Program-made: the position numbers and the translations under genes
Assembly: GCA_021613335.1 (NCBI GenBank)
Contig: JAJTWR010000338.1
Coordinates: forward strand, 325,001 to 389,000
Direction of reading: 5' to 3'
Source: Whitmania pigra
Lineage: Eukaryota > Annelida > Clitellata > Hirudinida > Haemopidae
Length of the DNA stretch: 64,000 nucleotides
The notes under the pieces: model-generated
What the model saw: only the letters and a program-made list of their open reading frames with translations
Database searches by the model: none
What the model was told of the DNA's origin: nothing
Part shown: positions 25,657-63,775 of the stretch, one piece after another
How the letters are laid out: each line of letters starts with the position of its first letter
How positions within the stretch are numbered: the stretch's first letter is position 1

Positions 25657-28600
25657 TAATAATAATAATAATAGTAATAATCATGTTGCCATAGAAACGT
25701 CCACAGACGAGTCTCTCTGCCTCGATGAACCGGTTGCACATCAGAACTTGTTCGGACTCTTTTGTTGCCTTGTCTCAGGTCATCATTCACCTCGCGAACA
25801 TGGGAGAATTTCTTCAGGTTGCAAAAATTATTTTAAGACATACATTGCTTTGAAATAAATAAATAAAATAAATTTAAATAATATATTAAAATAAAGTCAA
25901 TTTTTTTAAATGAATTGAAAGCAATAATCATTATAAATTGTGAAAATATATAGATTGATAATAATAATAATAATAACAATAACATTAAAATATTAATATT
26001 ATAATTATTACTCCGACATTACTTATCATGAAATGTTTAAAATAAGGTTTTTTTTCTAGCAACCGAGCACAAGCTCGAACCACGTAGAAGATGCTCAGGA
26101 TGTCCCGGTTGCCATGACAACGGAAGTTAAGCAGACGGAAGTCACCAAGTTGCTCGAAGATGCCATCAACTCTGAGTTCACGAGTCGCACAGGTGAGGAT
26201 TAAGTGATAATAACAACTATGACGGTGATGATGATGATTTGTGTCTGTATTTTAGACGTGAATTACTCAAAGTAATATCAATACTAGTATGGAGGATGTG
26301 ATTATGATGTACGACTTTACAACGTCTTACGATAGCTCATGAAATTCTTCGTCATCAGATTCTCCTGATCATCAGCTGCATCCTGGTCGGGGTCTTGTGA
26401 GCAAGTTCGATGAGAAACCGGTGGCTTACGTGTTCAACAGCCCCCTCGTGTCGAGTCAAGAATCGCTCAGCAGTTCGTACTCCGACGGCAGCGACAACGT
26501 CAAAAGCATCGAAGATCCAAATTTGGGCAGGAATCAGGCAAGTTGAAAGGCGATTGATTTCAATTATTATCAATTATCTGCAAGTTGAAACTTGATCGGT
26601 TTCAATGAGCAACGTTATCGTCTTTGCCGAATCGAATAAACGAATACTTCTACGGATGCACGAAACATAAGCAGCTTCGTTCCACGAGCAACATGTTCTC
26701 TTTGCCGTTCCAGAGGCTTCGCCAGGACAGTGGCGTTGCAGAGAAGTTGAATTTCATCGACAACCACTTCGCAAAACCGACAGGAAGGTCGAGCACCTTC
26801 GAGTCCGCCGATTACCCTCTGCCGCTGGAAAAGTACCAACTCACTGACACCTCTGTCACTTGGCACATCTTTGGAGGCAATGACTTCTCTCCTGGTTTGT
26901 TGTCTGCTTTTGCTGCTGATGTTGTTGCTATTGTTATTGTTTTCTCGAACGGTCCTTAAACGACGAACTCGAATCTTTGGTTGTTTAAGTTTGATTTGGA
27001 TTTTTTGAAATTAATTGTCGGCGGTCGACAGAAGTTTGATTTTTGATTGTGGCTTGGATGTTTTGCTTCTGTTTTGACATTCAGAATTATCAGAAAGAAG
27101 GAGTGGACAGAAACAAAAGGTGAGGAAATGGCAGGACATTTGTGGACAGGGAAGGAATCATTCGGTACTTGTCGAACTTCAGCTCAACAAGGTTTGCTCA
27201 GTGAATGTTGTTTTTGTAATCAAGTCTGTTATGTTTGTTACATTAAGAGCATGATTAACAGATTTAATGGATTGAAATCATATCGTTTATTGTTTGTTCA
27301 GAATGTTTGAACAATCAAATCCCTAAATTGAGAGCCTACATCACAACCACACCATTAAAGTTACTTTACGAATCACCTTGTCGCAACATCATAACATCAC
27401 ACCATACCATTACAGGTGCAGCTGCTCCACGAAGTTTATCCCGACGGCAGGCGAGACCTTTCCAGGGACGTGCTGTTCATCCGCGAGGTGGAAGTTCTCG
27501 ACAAGTTGGAAGTGTCGGACATCAACAAGTTTCTGCACCTCTACGTCTCGGAGACCTTGCCGAAGCCGATCAACGGCAACATGGTCGGTTCGAGTCGATT
27601 GCATTAAATTCTTCGTTTCAAAATAAAAACGTTTTGGAAATATTGAAAGCCACTTAGGTCAGTGCAAGGTGGATTTTTTAAATTACTTTTGTTCGTTGTC
27701 ATCAACATCATTTGCTGACATAATTGTCATTTGGTGGCTTCGTTCTTGGTATCGCAATTGTTTACGTCAACATTTTTTTAAACTGACGAACTCCCTGCAG
27801 ATTAAAGTCAGTGCCCATTACGTGAGACCCGAGGAGTCCAAGGACAAGAAAGAATGTCAGCTTAAAATCTCGCTCCAACCTGTCAAGCTCAACATAGACC
27901 AGGTAATGTCCTTTCAATCTGTCTCGGATAATTGCCACGAAATCTCATCGCTCGTCGTCATTCTGAATTGATTATCGTAATTGACTCGTCGCCTTCGACG
28001 ACATCCAATCATGATGTCGTTTATTATGTTCATATTGCTAAAAATATTCTCCGAAATAATTTGAACGTTCGAACCTTTGATGATTGTTGATTGGACGTCT
28101 GATGATTGTCTATTGGCATCTGCAGGACACTTTAACATTCCTGACTAATTTCTTCACCGACGTAAACAACATGGCCCACAAAACCTTCCTCCCGCCCTCT
28201 CCCAAGATGGCTTCCGACAGAGCCCCCGATTTCGACGAGGAGAGTTACGGGGCTGTCGAATTGTCTCCCAAGAGAGAAGTGGGATCCACCTATGCACCCA
28301 TCTTTTTTAGGTGAAGTAAGCCGAGTGGTAGCAGCTCATTTATGGTTTTATTTTTACATATTTTATTAATTTCTTAGTGTTTACAATTTATAATTCATTA
28401 TATATATTTATAGTGATTATTATTGTCAAACAATTGCAACACGAAGTCATTTTCGCCATTCTTCAGTGTCGTGAGGTTCTCACCCGACGTCGTCATCAAG
28501 ATCGACTACAAGGGCAAGAGGGTGGAACAGGGCACCCTGGTGGGTCTCTTGGTTGGACTGACTCAGCTCAACCAATCACAGATCGCACTCAAAAAGATAT

Positions 28601-29886
28601 CCTATAAGAGAGGGTCTGAAAGCTTTTTATGAGTTTGTTAACTATTATTTATTTTTATTTATTGGTTAATCGAATACTAACACCACGACTACTTCTACGT
28701 TTTACGAGTTGTATTGCTTGTGGTCTATCATTGTAATTGTAATTGTAATATTTAAAAGACCACGCTAACATCTTTGAGTGATCGTTGCAGACTATTGGGT
28801 GTGGACAAAGTGGCAGAGTACATGTTCAACGAATGGGTGAAGGACATCAGGACCAATCAGCTTTCAGGACTCCTCAGGGGAGTTGGACCCATGAATTCGT
28901 TCTTCCAGTTCGGTGTGTTTCTCTTTGTGTCCTGATGATGATGACGATGATGATGCTTACGGTAATGGTGATGAAGTTGATGCTTATGATGATTATGATA
29001 GCAATAATTAGTTTGGAGGTCATTCCTTTTTAGTGAATTACACTGCAGTCTTATTAATTAATTAATTATGTTGTCTTATTTATTACTTATTTACTACTTA
29101 TTTATGCTACATTACTTACAATTTATACTACATTACTTATTTATTACTAAAGTTTAATGAACATGCCATCTAATTTATTATTACTACTATTTAATTGTTA
29201 TTATTGATTGCAATCAGTTCAGGGGGTGAGGGACTTGTTTTGGATGCCCGTGGAGCAGTACAGGAAGGATGGTCGCATAATGAGGGGCATTCAGAGGGGC
29301 ACATATTCCTTTGCATCCTGCACTGCAATATCCGCCCTAGAACTCACCAACAAACTCTTCAACACCATACTGGTGAGTAGATCGATACGTAGTTGTCGTG
29401 ATTATCGAAATTAAGCGTAATTTTCTCCCGACAAGTTCATAGCCGAGGCCGCCCATGACATAGTTTCCCCGAGCAACCATGACAGGAAAAGGGGGGCGCA
29501 GAAGAGACCGAGGCAACTGAAGCAGCCCGAAGACTTGAGAGAGGGGGTGACCAGGGCCTGTGCGGTGGTCAAGGAGGTAAGTAAGCTGGAACAGATCAAA
29601 AGCTCAGTGTCTTTCGGATGTCCAATTTCATTGGCATGATTTGGTTTTTCTTTGTTCTCAGGGACTTCATAGCAGGGCCACAGAGTTGATTGATGTGGTG
29701 GCCAAGGAGCACGAGCAGAAAGGTGTGGCAGGTGCCATTGGGGGGGTGCTGAGACAGATTCCTCCGACGGTCATCGAGCCCATAATCGTGGCCTCGAAAG
29801 CCACCTCGAACGTCCTCGGGGGAGTGAGGAACCAACTCATGCCCGACATGAGGAAAGAAGACCTGGAAAAGTGGAAGACCAATTAG
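16454..29886 (+). CDS. ATG2: Autophagy-related protein 2 (ATG2), complete
   Basis: ATG2 is a rod-shaped lipid-transfer protein that bridges the endoplasmic reticulum and the growing phagophore and works with WIPI proteins and ATG9. Forty exons join in frame into 1862 residues; vertebrate ATG2 is about 1940-2080. The N-terminus has the Chorein_N pattern (KKKACGFLLRRYGGNWL, LDQLTLDLYNG). The C-terminus matches the conserved ATG2 end (GVDKVAEY, QYRKDGRIMRGIQRG, REGVTRACAVVKEGL, LRQIPPTVIEPIIVA, SNVLGGVRNQ). I chose ATG 16454 because it opens directly into this domain; the family usually has a shorter leader before KKKAC, so a few N-terminal residues are uncertain. Two introns appear to use GC donors (25256, 26538). 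VPS13 shares Chorein_N but has a different C-terminus and is much longer. Confidence 0.95.
19021..19051. repeat. Short dispersed element with agtcc...ggact ends, copy 1
   Basis: The sequence opens agtccattgcacgac and closes agatgatttggact. Near-identical copies lie at 24584-24615 and 52700-52730, each preceded by a ttTATTtGATT-like motif. The ends are complementary, so it can fold back. It lies beside a reverse-oriented SINE here. Confidence 0.6.
19060..19170 (-). mobile_element. SINE-like copy (tRNA B-box type), reverse orientation
   Basis: Read on the minus strand it has a B-box-like GTTCAAAACCC (19140-19150), then cctcggtacggagcgct, aaatggttgcaagaagc and a tail gcgctatataaatgaagtt followed by acaattacaat. 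The same order is seen at 21455-21575, 42125-42275 and 55200-55310. This indicates a dispersed tRNA-derived SINE; the A box was not identified. Confidence 0.55.
20127..20272. repeat. GAT microsatellite in ATG2 intron
   Basis: GAT/GAC/GGT repeats fill the intron between exons 19952-20111 and 20303-20410. Confidence 0.85.
21455..21575 (+). mobile_element. SINE-like copy, forward orientation
   Basis: Contains cgcctcggtaaggagcgct, atataaatggctgcaagaagc, a second tataaat-type motif and the tail aaatgaaattacaattacaa. It matches the reverse complement of 19060-19170. The B box is degenerate. It lies in the ATG2 intron 21293-21619. Confidence 0.55.
24584..24615. repeat. Short dispersed element, copy 2
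   Basis: Opens agttcgttgcattaac and closes agaatgatttggact; most diverged of the three copies (others 19021-19051 and 52700-52730). Intronic in ATG2. Confidence 0.5.
25621..25680. repeat. AAT microsatellite in ATG2 intron
   Basis: Pure AAT units with one slip, between exons 25526-25599 and 25695-25817. Confidence 0.85.
28720..28763. repeat. Inverted repeat around TGTAAT units
   Basis: gtggtct (28720-28726) pairs with agaccac (28757-28763) around three tgtaat-like units in an ATG2 intron. The core resembles the reverse complement of the SINE tail, so it may be a relic. Confidence 0.4.
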
Positions 29887-30052
29887 TTAATAATTCAATT
29901 GTTAAAAGAAATAATTAGAATTTTAAAAATATAAGGAAAAATTTTGAAATATCGAAATTATCGAAGGCGATGATGGTGACTGTCGATGAAGCTGTACGTA
30001 CACTTTTCTTTCAAATCATGATTATTTCAATGATTCTCATTGCCTGTCTGGA

Positions 30053-30058
30053 ATTAAA
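30053..30058 (+). terminator. Possible ATG2 polyadenylation signal (ATTAAA)
   Basis: ATTAAA, a common variant signal, lies 167 bp after the ATG2 stop and is followed by gtctttgtttcc, a GT-rich stretch. No AATAAA occurs nearer. Confidence 0.4.
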
Positions 30059-30462
30059 GTCTTTGTTTCCTTCGAGAATGTAGCGAACTCGACTCGCCCG
30101 ACTAAGTCTACTTATACTCTTTGCTAGCTATCATCATCATCATCATCACCGTCACCACAATCATCATCATCATCTTTGTTGTTTACTTTTCTCTTTTGGA
30201 TGATGCCAAGAAGTTAATTATTAAGATTATCTTCCGAACATGATTGATTGCCCTTCTGAACGTTACGTTACAAAATTACTCAATGCACGCGAATTACTGA
30301 GCTCTAAAGTGTTTCCTTAGCGGTTTTGAAATGCTTGTTATTTTCGCGCACCGTATGAGTGTGCGCCATTAATTGGCCGACTGACGTATTATTATACGAA
30401 CGATATACATCGAAGTAGCGCTCTTGGATGCAGCGCTTGGTTCCAGCCTAGCCCGAGTCTAC

Positions 30463-30469
30463 TTTATAA
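30463..30469 (+). promoter_or_regulatory. TATA-like box upstream of laminin
   Basis: TTTATAA lies about 120 bp before the chosen start codon, with CpG-containing sequence upstream, so a start site near 30490-30500 would give a leader of about 90-100 bases. Position-based inference only. Confidence 0.4.
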
Positions 30470-30589
30470 GCTGCTAATTCGATTCTTGCGCTCTGTGTTA
30501 AATGAGATGATGATTATTATTTGAACCTCGTTGTATGCTATGCGTGTATAGAAGTCGATTATAAAGGGAATAAAATATTTAAATATACG

Positions 30590-59049
<28,460 letters not shown>

Positions 59050-59686
59050 AGAGATTTCTGACGTAATGGCACATAGCTGGTACAAGTCGACCTAGAACAT
59101 TCACAATTGAATCAGAAATTCTGATATTCTGATTCATTATTCCAGATTAATTTAATTATAGTCCATATCCATTTCATTACAACATCATTCAAATATTTCG
59201 GTTCGGAATTCATTAATGTTTTATCGATAATTAGGTTATAGGTTCCTGATCAATAAACTCATTAATTGGCTTTGATAGTTTGCTTTATAATTGTTTGGGC
59301 TGCTCTTGGGAAAATGTGGCGCCATGACTTACCGTGGCATCTCTGATTACAGTTGAGCGACAAGGAGAAAATAAGTCTAAAATATTAATAAATACCAATT
59401 ATGCAAAGAAATCTAAAGCAAATCGGAATTAAGCTAAAACGGCCACTTTCTCCAATAGCACAGGAAAGGTAGACGCCGTTTAAAACGTGTAAATCTTTTT
59501 AATAATTAAAAATTTGCAAAATAAAATACATACAATATACAATTACCAAATATTTTTCTAAAAAATGACTCAGCATTTAAAACATTTACCGGCGCTTTTT
59601 TATCGCACATCTCTGCATGAACACCTGTATTACAAAACATAACAAACCTCTTCTTTGACGGAGTCGGTTATCAATTTTCAGTCAAC
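59050..59686. other. Intergenic spacer between laminin and the 150-residue gene
   Basis: Holds the laminin 3' UTR and polyA signal, a degenerate SINE-like scrap near 59295-59355 (tggcgccatgacttac, catctctgatta), and the leader of the next gene. No other coding sequence seen. Confidence 0.65.
59252..59257 (+). terminator. Laminin polyadenylation signal (AATAAA)
   Basis: First AATAAA after the laminin stop, 203 bp downstream, in gatcaataaactc. Confidence 0.6.
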
Positions 59687-60139
59687 ATGAAAAACGATTT
59701 GGAGGAAATTCCTAATGCAGTGGAATTGTTCAAACAAATGATCGTTCCGGGAGTTTTGTTTGATTCTCAGAATAAGAAAGAGAGAGATGATGAGGCCATC
59801 GCCCTGTCTACATTCAGGGAGAAAATTAGAATCCACCAGGCTTCCTCCGGTACTCAACAAGGCACCCAGAGAGCACCGGGGTTTGACTACGTGAGATGGA
59901 AAGCTCATGGAACTCACAGAATGCATCACAATCCTGACGAATACGTTCAAACCTGCCAGGGGTTGGCCCCTTACATTAGCTCTGTTGCTGCCAGCTCATT
60001 CGAGGGACTGGAAGAGAGGAGATGGGCCGGATTGACACAGGCTCCCCCTGCAATAGTCGGCCTTCCCCCCAAGTCTGGGTATTCATCTGTCGGAGCTTCT
60101 AGAAGTTATATGGGAAGTCGAGAGGCCATCAACCAATGA
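59687..60139 (+). CDS. Unrecognised 150-residue protein, intronless coding region
   Basis: An open frame from ATG 59687 to TGA 60137-60139 with balanced composition, unlike the repeat-driven frames around it. It starts MKNDLEEIPNAVELFKQM, has a charged middle (KKERDDEAIALSTFREKIR), then GFDYVRWKAHGTHRMHHN and a Gly/Ser-rich end (SVGASRSYMGSREAINQ). No signal peptide, membrane helix or family motif that I know. A good acceptor (tcaattttcag, ending 59681) lies 5 bases before the ATG, so a 5' non-coding exon is likely, and a polyA signal follows at 60394. A small cytosolic protein of conserved but unknown role is the fair description; lineage-specific origin is also possible. Confidence 0.75.
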   Translation: MKNDLEEIPNAVELFKQMIVPGVLFDSQNKKERDDEAIALSTFREKIRIHQASSGTQQGTQRAPGFDYVRWKAHGTHRMHHNPDEYVQTCQGLAPYISSVAASSFEGLEERRWAGLTQAPPAIVGLPPKSGYSSVGASRSYMGSREAINQ

Positions 60140-61210
60140 AGATTTATTTTGTGTCTTTTCAAGCATTAAATATTTCTGACTTGATTGAACTATTGAGAAG
60201 AACAACAAATTTGTCTGCAATTTGATTTGTTTTCCATTCATGTCTTCAAATTATTTCTCCCAGACTAAATTTTGACAAATTTGTAAAGACTGGAACTTCA
60301 GCCCCTTAATCTTATTTGAGTCACCATTAATTGTTTGAAAACCATGAAACAATCATGTGTTTCTAATGCATTGATTGGAAAATTGTAAATTCCAATAAAT
60401 GATACCTCTCAGATGCTTAAATAATTTTAATGAAACTGAAGATTATATAAGCTTTAAGAACGCTTTTATGGCTTGTCACTTATTCAAAAGGTTCAGTAAA
60501 TTACATCAAGGAGCTAAAAGCTTAAAGTGATCTCAACACAAAAAAAAGCTTACAATCCAATTTATTGGCAAAATAATAATATTGAGCACTTATTTACAAG
60601 CGGGAAATGCAATGTTATTGTGTTAGGCAGGTATTCCATTGCTTTTAAATTTGAAATAATTGTCCATTAATGAAAGCTATCCAAGTGTCAAGGAACAACA
60701 ATGGAATTTTAAATAGAATTATTCCATTCTATTAACCAGGACTAATATGTTTATGTTTAAGTAGTGTAACCTTCATCACACAGAGACGTAGTCATGGTCA
60801 AGCGAAAAACTGATTATTTTACTCTTCATTACTTAAATTTGAAAATAATTAATTTTTCGAAGTTATGTGTTACCTAGAAAATAAATTAAAATAATAACTA
60901 ATGTTTTAGTGAAATATTTTGAATGAATAAGTTTTAAGATATAATAACGATTTAATTTTAAATGTATTTAGTTCATATGGAAAGTTTAACAGCTCCAGTT
61001 TCGAAATCCTATTCATTGTGCAACGCAAAAGCCTCGGCGTCTGAATTTTTGTAACTCTCCGAATTTGTGGCACGTAATTTTTATAATAAAAAATCACAAT
61101 TATTTATTATTTCAAAACAAATAAGTGTCTGCATTCGCAGGTAGGCTATGCTGTGATGATGTAAGATTTGAGTTTCACGAGGCTTGGTTCCGCCGAGGTA
61201 TTCGATAAAA
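60140..61210. other. Spacer before macroH2A
   Basis: About 1.07 kb of AT-rich sequence with the 3' UTR of the upstream gene. A candidate acceptor (gcattcgcag, ending 61140) may open a macroH2A leader exon. No TATA box is obvious and no other gene is seen. Confidence 0.6.
60394..60399 (+). terminator. PolyA signal of the 150-residue gene (AATAAA)
   Basis: AATAAA 255 bp after the stop, in tccaataaatgata. Confidence 0.55.
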
Positions 61211-62166
61211 ATGAAACCAAAAGGATCGAAAGAGAATCGAAAAGCAGTTAATAAATCAGTCCGAGCGGGAGTCATATTCCCTGTTGCGCGGATTTACAGA
61301 TATCTCAAAAACAGGTCTGCTAACAAGCTCAGGATCAGTGCTGTTGCCCCTGTGTACAAGGCTGCTGTGCTGGAATACTTAACTGGTCAGAATGTGGATC
61401 AATAGTTTCGAAAAAATATCTAGAACAATTTCCTACTGAAGTTCCAGTTAACAATAAACTAGAAATCATTTGGGAGATGTATGTTTAGAAACCTATTTTA
61501 TGCCAACCCTTTTCAGTTTAAATTTCCAGTTTATTGATTTCTGACTGAAAGTGGTTGAATACAAACCACCTAAACCTAGAAATTGTTCGATGATTACAAT
61601 CAATTAAATTTTGAATAAAATATCATTGGATCTAATTTGCAGCTGAGGTCATGGAGCTGGCTGGTAATATGGCCAAAGATGGCAAGAGGGTTCGGATCAC
61701 TCCCAGAGACATTTATCTGGCCACATCTTTAGACCAAGAGTTTTGTAAAGTTGTTATCTTTGCCTGCTGTTATTTTGATGTAACAATTTGATTAAAAAGG
61801 CAACGATAAAGCATGTTTGCATGTGATATTCTCTTGTTGCATTGATCAAGAAATAAAACAATTAAGTAAACAGAATTAGGAAATACATTTAAGATATTAG
61901 TGAAAATTGACGGAAGTCACGAAGATTGTTTGCATTCACGAAATTCTTTCCAATTCCGTCAGCTCCTCCAAAACGTCACCATGCCCTCGAGCGGAATACT
62001 GCCGCGGATGTATTTTACCGAACCGAAGCCGGCGATCGCCCAATATTGCGGTGCTCCCCCAAATAATGCACCCGATACTGTGCCACCTCCGTCCACGCCA
62101 AAGAAGAAAGCCTCTTCTGCTCCTATTAAGAGAAAGAAGTCTAGGAAAACCAGGTTTACCCCAAAA
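61211..62166 (+). other. macroH2A histone fold and linker exons
   Basis: Exons 61211-61385 and 61643-61749 encode the H2A core; 61963-62166 encodes the docking end (LLQNVTMPSSGILPRM, like the LLxxVTxxxGGVLPxI of H2A) and the basic linker. The junction 61749|61963 (EFCK|LLQNVT) aligns without a gap to the family. The donor at 62166 (ccaaaa|gtgtgt) was chosen over caag|gttt at 62153 because only it keeps frame. Confidence 0.9.
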
Positions 62167-63468
62167 GTGTGTTTAAGATTTTCAATATTACAATATTTAT
62201 TTGGACGAGTTCAAAATAGTCATGCGAGATATTCCTAACGATGCTGAAAATATTATTCATTTGTAACTGGATTTTCACTACTTCTTGCCTAATGCTTTAT
62301 TGGATTGTTTATTGAATTTGTTTATGAAATCAGAAAAAATTGAAGACCAGTTCCAAACTCCCCAAAAAGTCTGGAGGTTTGATGGTGTTGTCAGAAAAGG
62401 TGTTAAGTAAAGGACAAAAGGTTGGTTTTTGAAAATCTTTTGCAAAATTTACAGAAACTTTTATTTCTGTTTTAAGCTAATAGAAACTTTCTATTAATTT
62501 TTTATTTTTGTGTTCAGCTTACAGGAACTTTAAGTTTTGCTTTAAGCTAACAGTCATGCAAGGGAACATCGTGGATGTCACGGCAGATGCTCTCGTTCAC
62601 CCGACCAATTCCGGTTTGGCATTGGCAGGAGAAATCGGTAGTATCGATTAATTATAATAATTATTATCGTGTCCACTGTCCGCTACAATTTCAACTCAGG
62701 AAAGACCTTGGAGAGGATTGGTGGACAGACGTTTGTGGAAGAAGTGAAGAATTTGAGAAAACAAGGCAAGCTGGACAACAATGCAGGTTAGATAGACTTT
62801 GTAGTGTTTGTTCTTTATGTTTTTGAAATTCCAGCAACTTTTTGATTTTCAGAAATTGATAGTTCTACTGAAGCTTGCTGTAAGGCCACAGGCAAATGTG
62901 CATTGTTATTTTTAAGCAAGTTTTTAAACATTGGTAATTCCAGCCATCATGAGTCCTGGTAGCAACTTCTCTTCTAAGCAAGTCATCCACATAAACAGTC
63001 CAACATGGAAGTCACCTGATCCTATCAAACAACTTGAAGAAGCCATCAACAACATCCTTGACTTTGCTGCCAACAAGAAGCTAAAGTCCATAGCTGTGCC
63101 ATCAATTGGGAGTGGGAGGTAAAGCTTAATGTAATCGAGTCGTGAGTCGTTAAGACCGTTGCAGTAGGATCTCTGATTTCAATAATCATTATCAGTATTA
63201 TTATATATGTATATATAATATGTTATATATTAGATAATTATTATTATCTGATTTCAATAGTCATAATCAGCATCTGTTCAAAATCAATACAATATTCCTT
63301 TCTAGTGCTGGCTTCCCAAAGCAGGCAGCAGCAGAATCAATCTTGAGAACAATGGGCAGGTATTTGAGAGAGAGACCTAAATCCAGTTTGAAGCAGGTTT
63401 ATTTTGTCCTTTTTGATGAAGAAAGTGTCAACGTGTACATCGGCGAGTTGGAGAGGATGCAAGAATGA
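61211..63468 (+). CDS. macroH2A: Core histone macro-H2A, complete
   Basis: macroH2A replaces H2A in nucleosomes of repressed chromatin and carries a macro domain that in some forms binds ADP-ribose. Eight exons: 61211-61385, 61643-61749, 61963-62166, 62334-62420, 62547-62637, 62700-62786, 62944-63118, 63306-63468 (TGA 63466-63468), 362 residues, near the 370 of vertebrate forms. Residues 1-94 are an H2A fold (RAGVIFPVARIYRYL, APVYKAAVLEYLT, AEVMELAGNMA, RVRITPRDIYLA). A Pro/Lys-rich linker follows (PPPSTPKKK, PIKRKKSRK). The macro domain starts near GGLMVLSEKVLS and contains VHPTNSG, PSIGSGSAGFPKQ and VYFVLFDEESVNVYI. ATG 61211 is used; the frame is open further upstream only from a TTG. The exon 62547-62637 matches the 1.1-type alternative exon of vertebrates. 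Confidence 0.95.
62334..63468 (+). other. macroH2A macro domain exons
   Basis: Exons 62334-62420, 62547-62637, 62700-62786, 62944-63118, 63306-63468. Conserved landmarks: KTLERIGGQTFVEEV, SKQVIHINSPTW, LKSIAVPSIGSG, GFPKQAAAESIL. The acceptor for 62547 is tttaag, since the more usual cag at about 62518 leads to a stop. Confidence 0.92.
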
Positions 63469-63501
63469 ATGTGTCAGCAGTCAAACACTGGCTGGTGCTC
63501 C

Positions 63502-63523
63502 CGAGACGGGAGTTACCGTCTCG
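63502..63523. other. Perfect stem-loop in macroH2A 3' UTR
   Basis: cgagacgg and ccgtctcg pair fully around the 6-base loop gagtta, 34 bases after the stop. It does not match the replication-histone 3' stem-loop consensus, and macroH2A mRNA is normally polyadenylated. Confidence 0.7.
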
Positions 63524-63751
63524 CCTAACCAAATAATTTGATTTAATCTATTTACAACACCCTCCGTGAACATTTTCTCTCCTAGCGGAATGTTTTGTTT
63601 TGAAGTGGCGACGAATGAAACCTCACTATGATAATTGTAGCAATTTGTTTTGTAACTCTTTATTGTTGGCAACACCTGCAGTCTATGTCACGAAATCATT
63701 GATAGCAGCTGTGATTGGACCTCAAAAGCCTTTTTTTTAATGTGGTTAAAG

Positions 63752-63757
63752 AATAAA
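63752..63757 (+). terminator. macroH2A polyadenylation signal (AATAAA)
   Basis: AATAAA in aaagaataaaaccatg, 284 bp after the stop; the only canonical signal in the 3' flank. Confidence 0.65.
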
Positions 63758-63761
63758 ACCA

Positions 63762-63775
63762 TGACGTCACACGTG
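63762..63775. promoter_or_regulatory. CRE (TGACGTCA) directly followed by E-box (CACGTG)
   Basis: Two perfect palindromic sites abut with no gap, 5 bases after the macroH2A AATAAA. They would fit ATF/CREB and bHLH factors such as USF or Myc/Max. They could serve a gene to the right of the window or be chance. Confidence 0.4.

Larger units (their letters stand above)
25526..29886 (+). other. ATG2 C-terminal exon block (ATG_C and tip)
   Basis: Exons: 25526-25599, 25695-25817, 26060-26192, 26359-26537, 26714-26894, 27094-27191, 27416-27583, 27801-27902, 28126-28310, 28467-28613, 28791-28912, 29218-29372, 29436-29576, 29662-29886 (TAG 29884-29886). NRLHIRTCSDSFVALSQVI, TSVTWHIFGGNDFSP, QLLHEVYPDGRRDLSRDVLF and IKIDYKGKRVEQGTLVGLLV follow the ATG2 order. 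The last four exons form the highly conserved ATG_C region with the amphipathic helix area. The exon ending at 26537 has donor cag|gcaagt, a textbook GC donor. Confidence 0.93.
29887..30589. other. Intergenic spacer between ATG2 and laminin
   Basis: Holds the ATG2 3' UTR with a possible polyA signal, a short CAT run near 30129, and the proximal laminin promoter with a TATA-like box. No further gene seen. Confidence 0.7.

Noticed and set aside
16454..29886. VPS13 instead of ATG2
   Set aside because: Shared Chorein_N only; length, central motifs and the ATG_C end fit ATG2.
61184..61210. Longer N-terminus for macroH2A
   Set aside because: The extension starts with TTG; ATG 61211 matches the normal histone start.
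62154..62166. Donor at 62153 (acc ag|gttt) for macroH2A exon 3
   Set aside because: It leads to a stop in the next exon; the donor at 62166 keeps frame.
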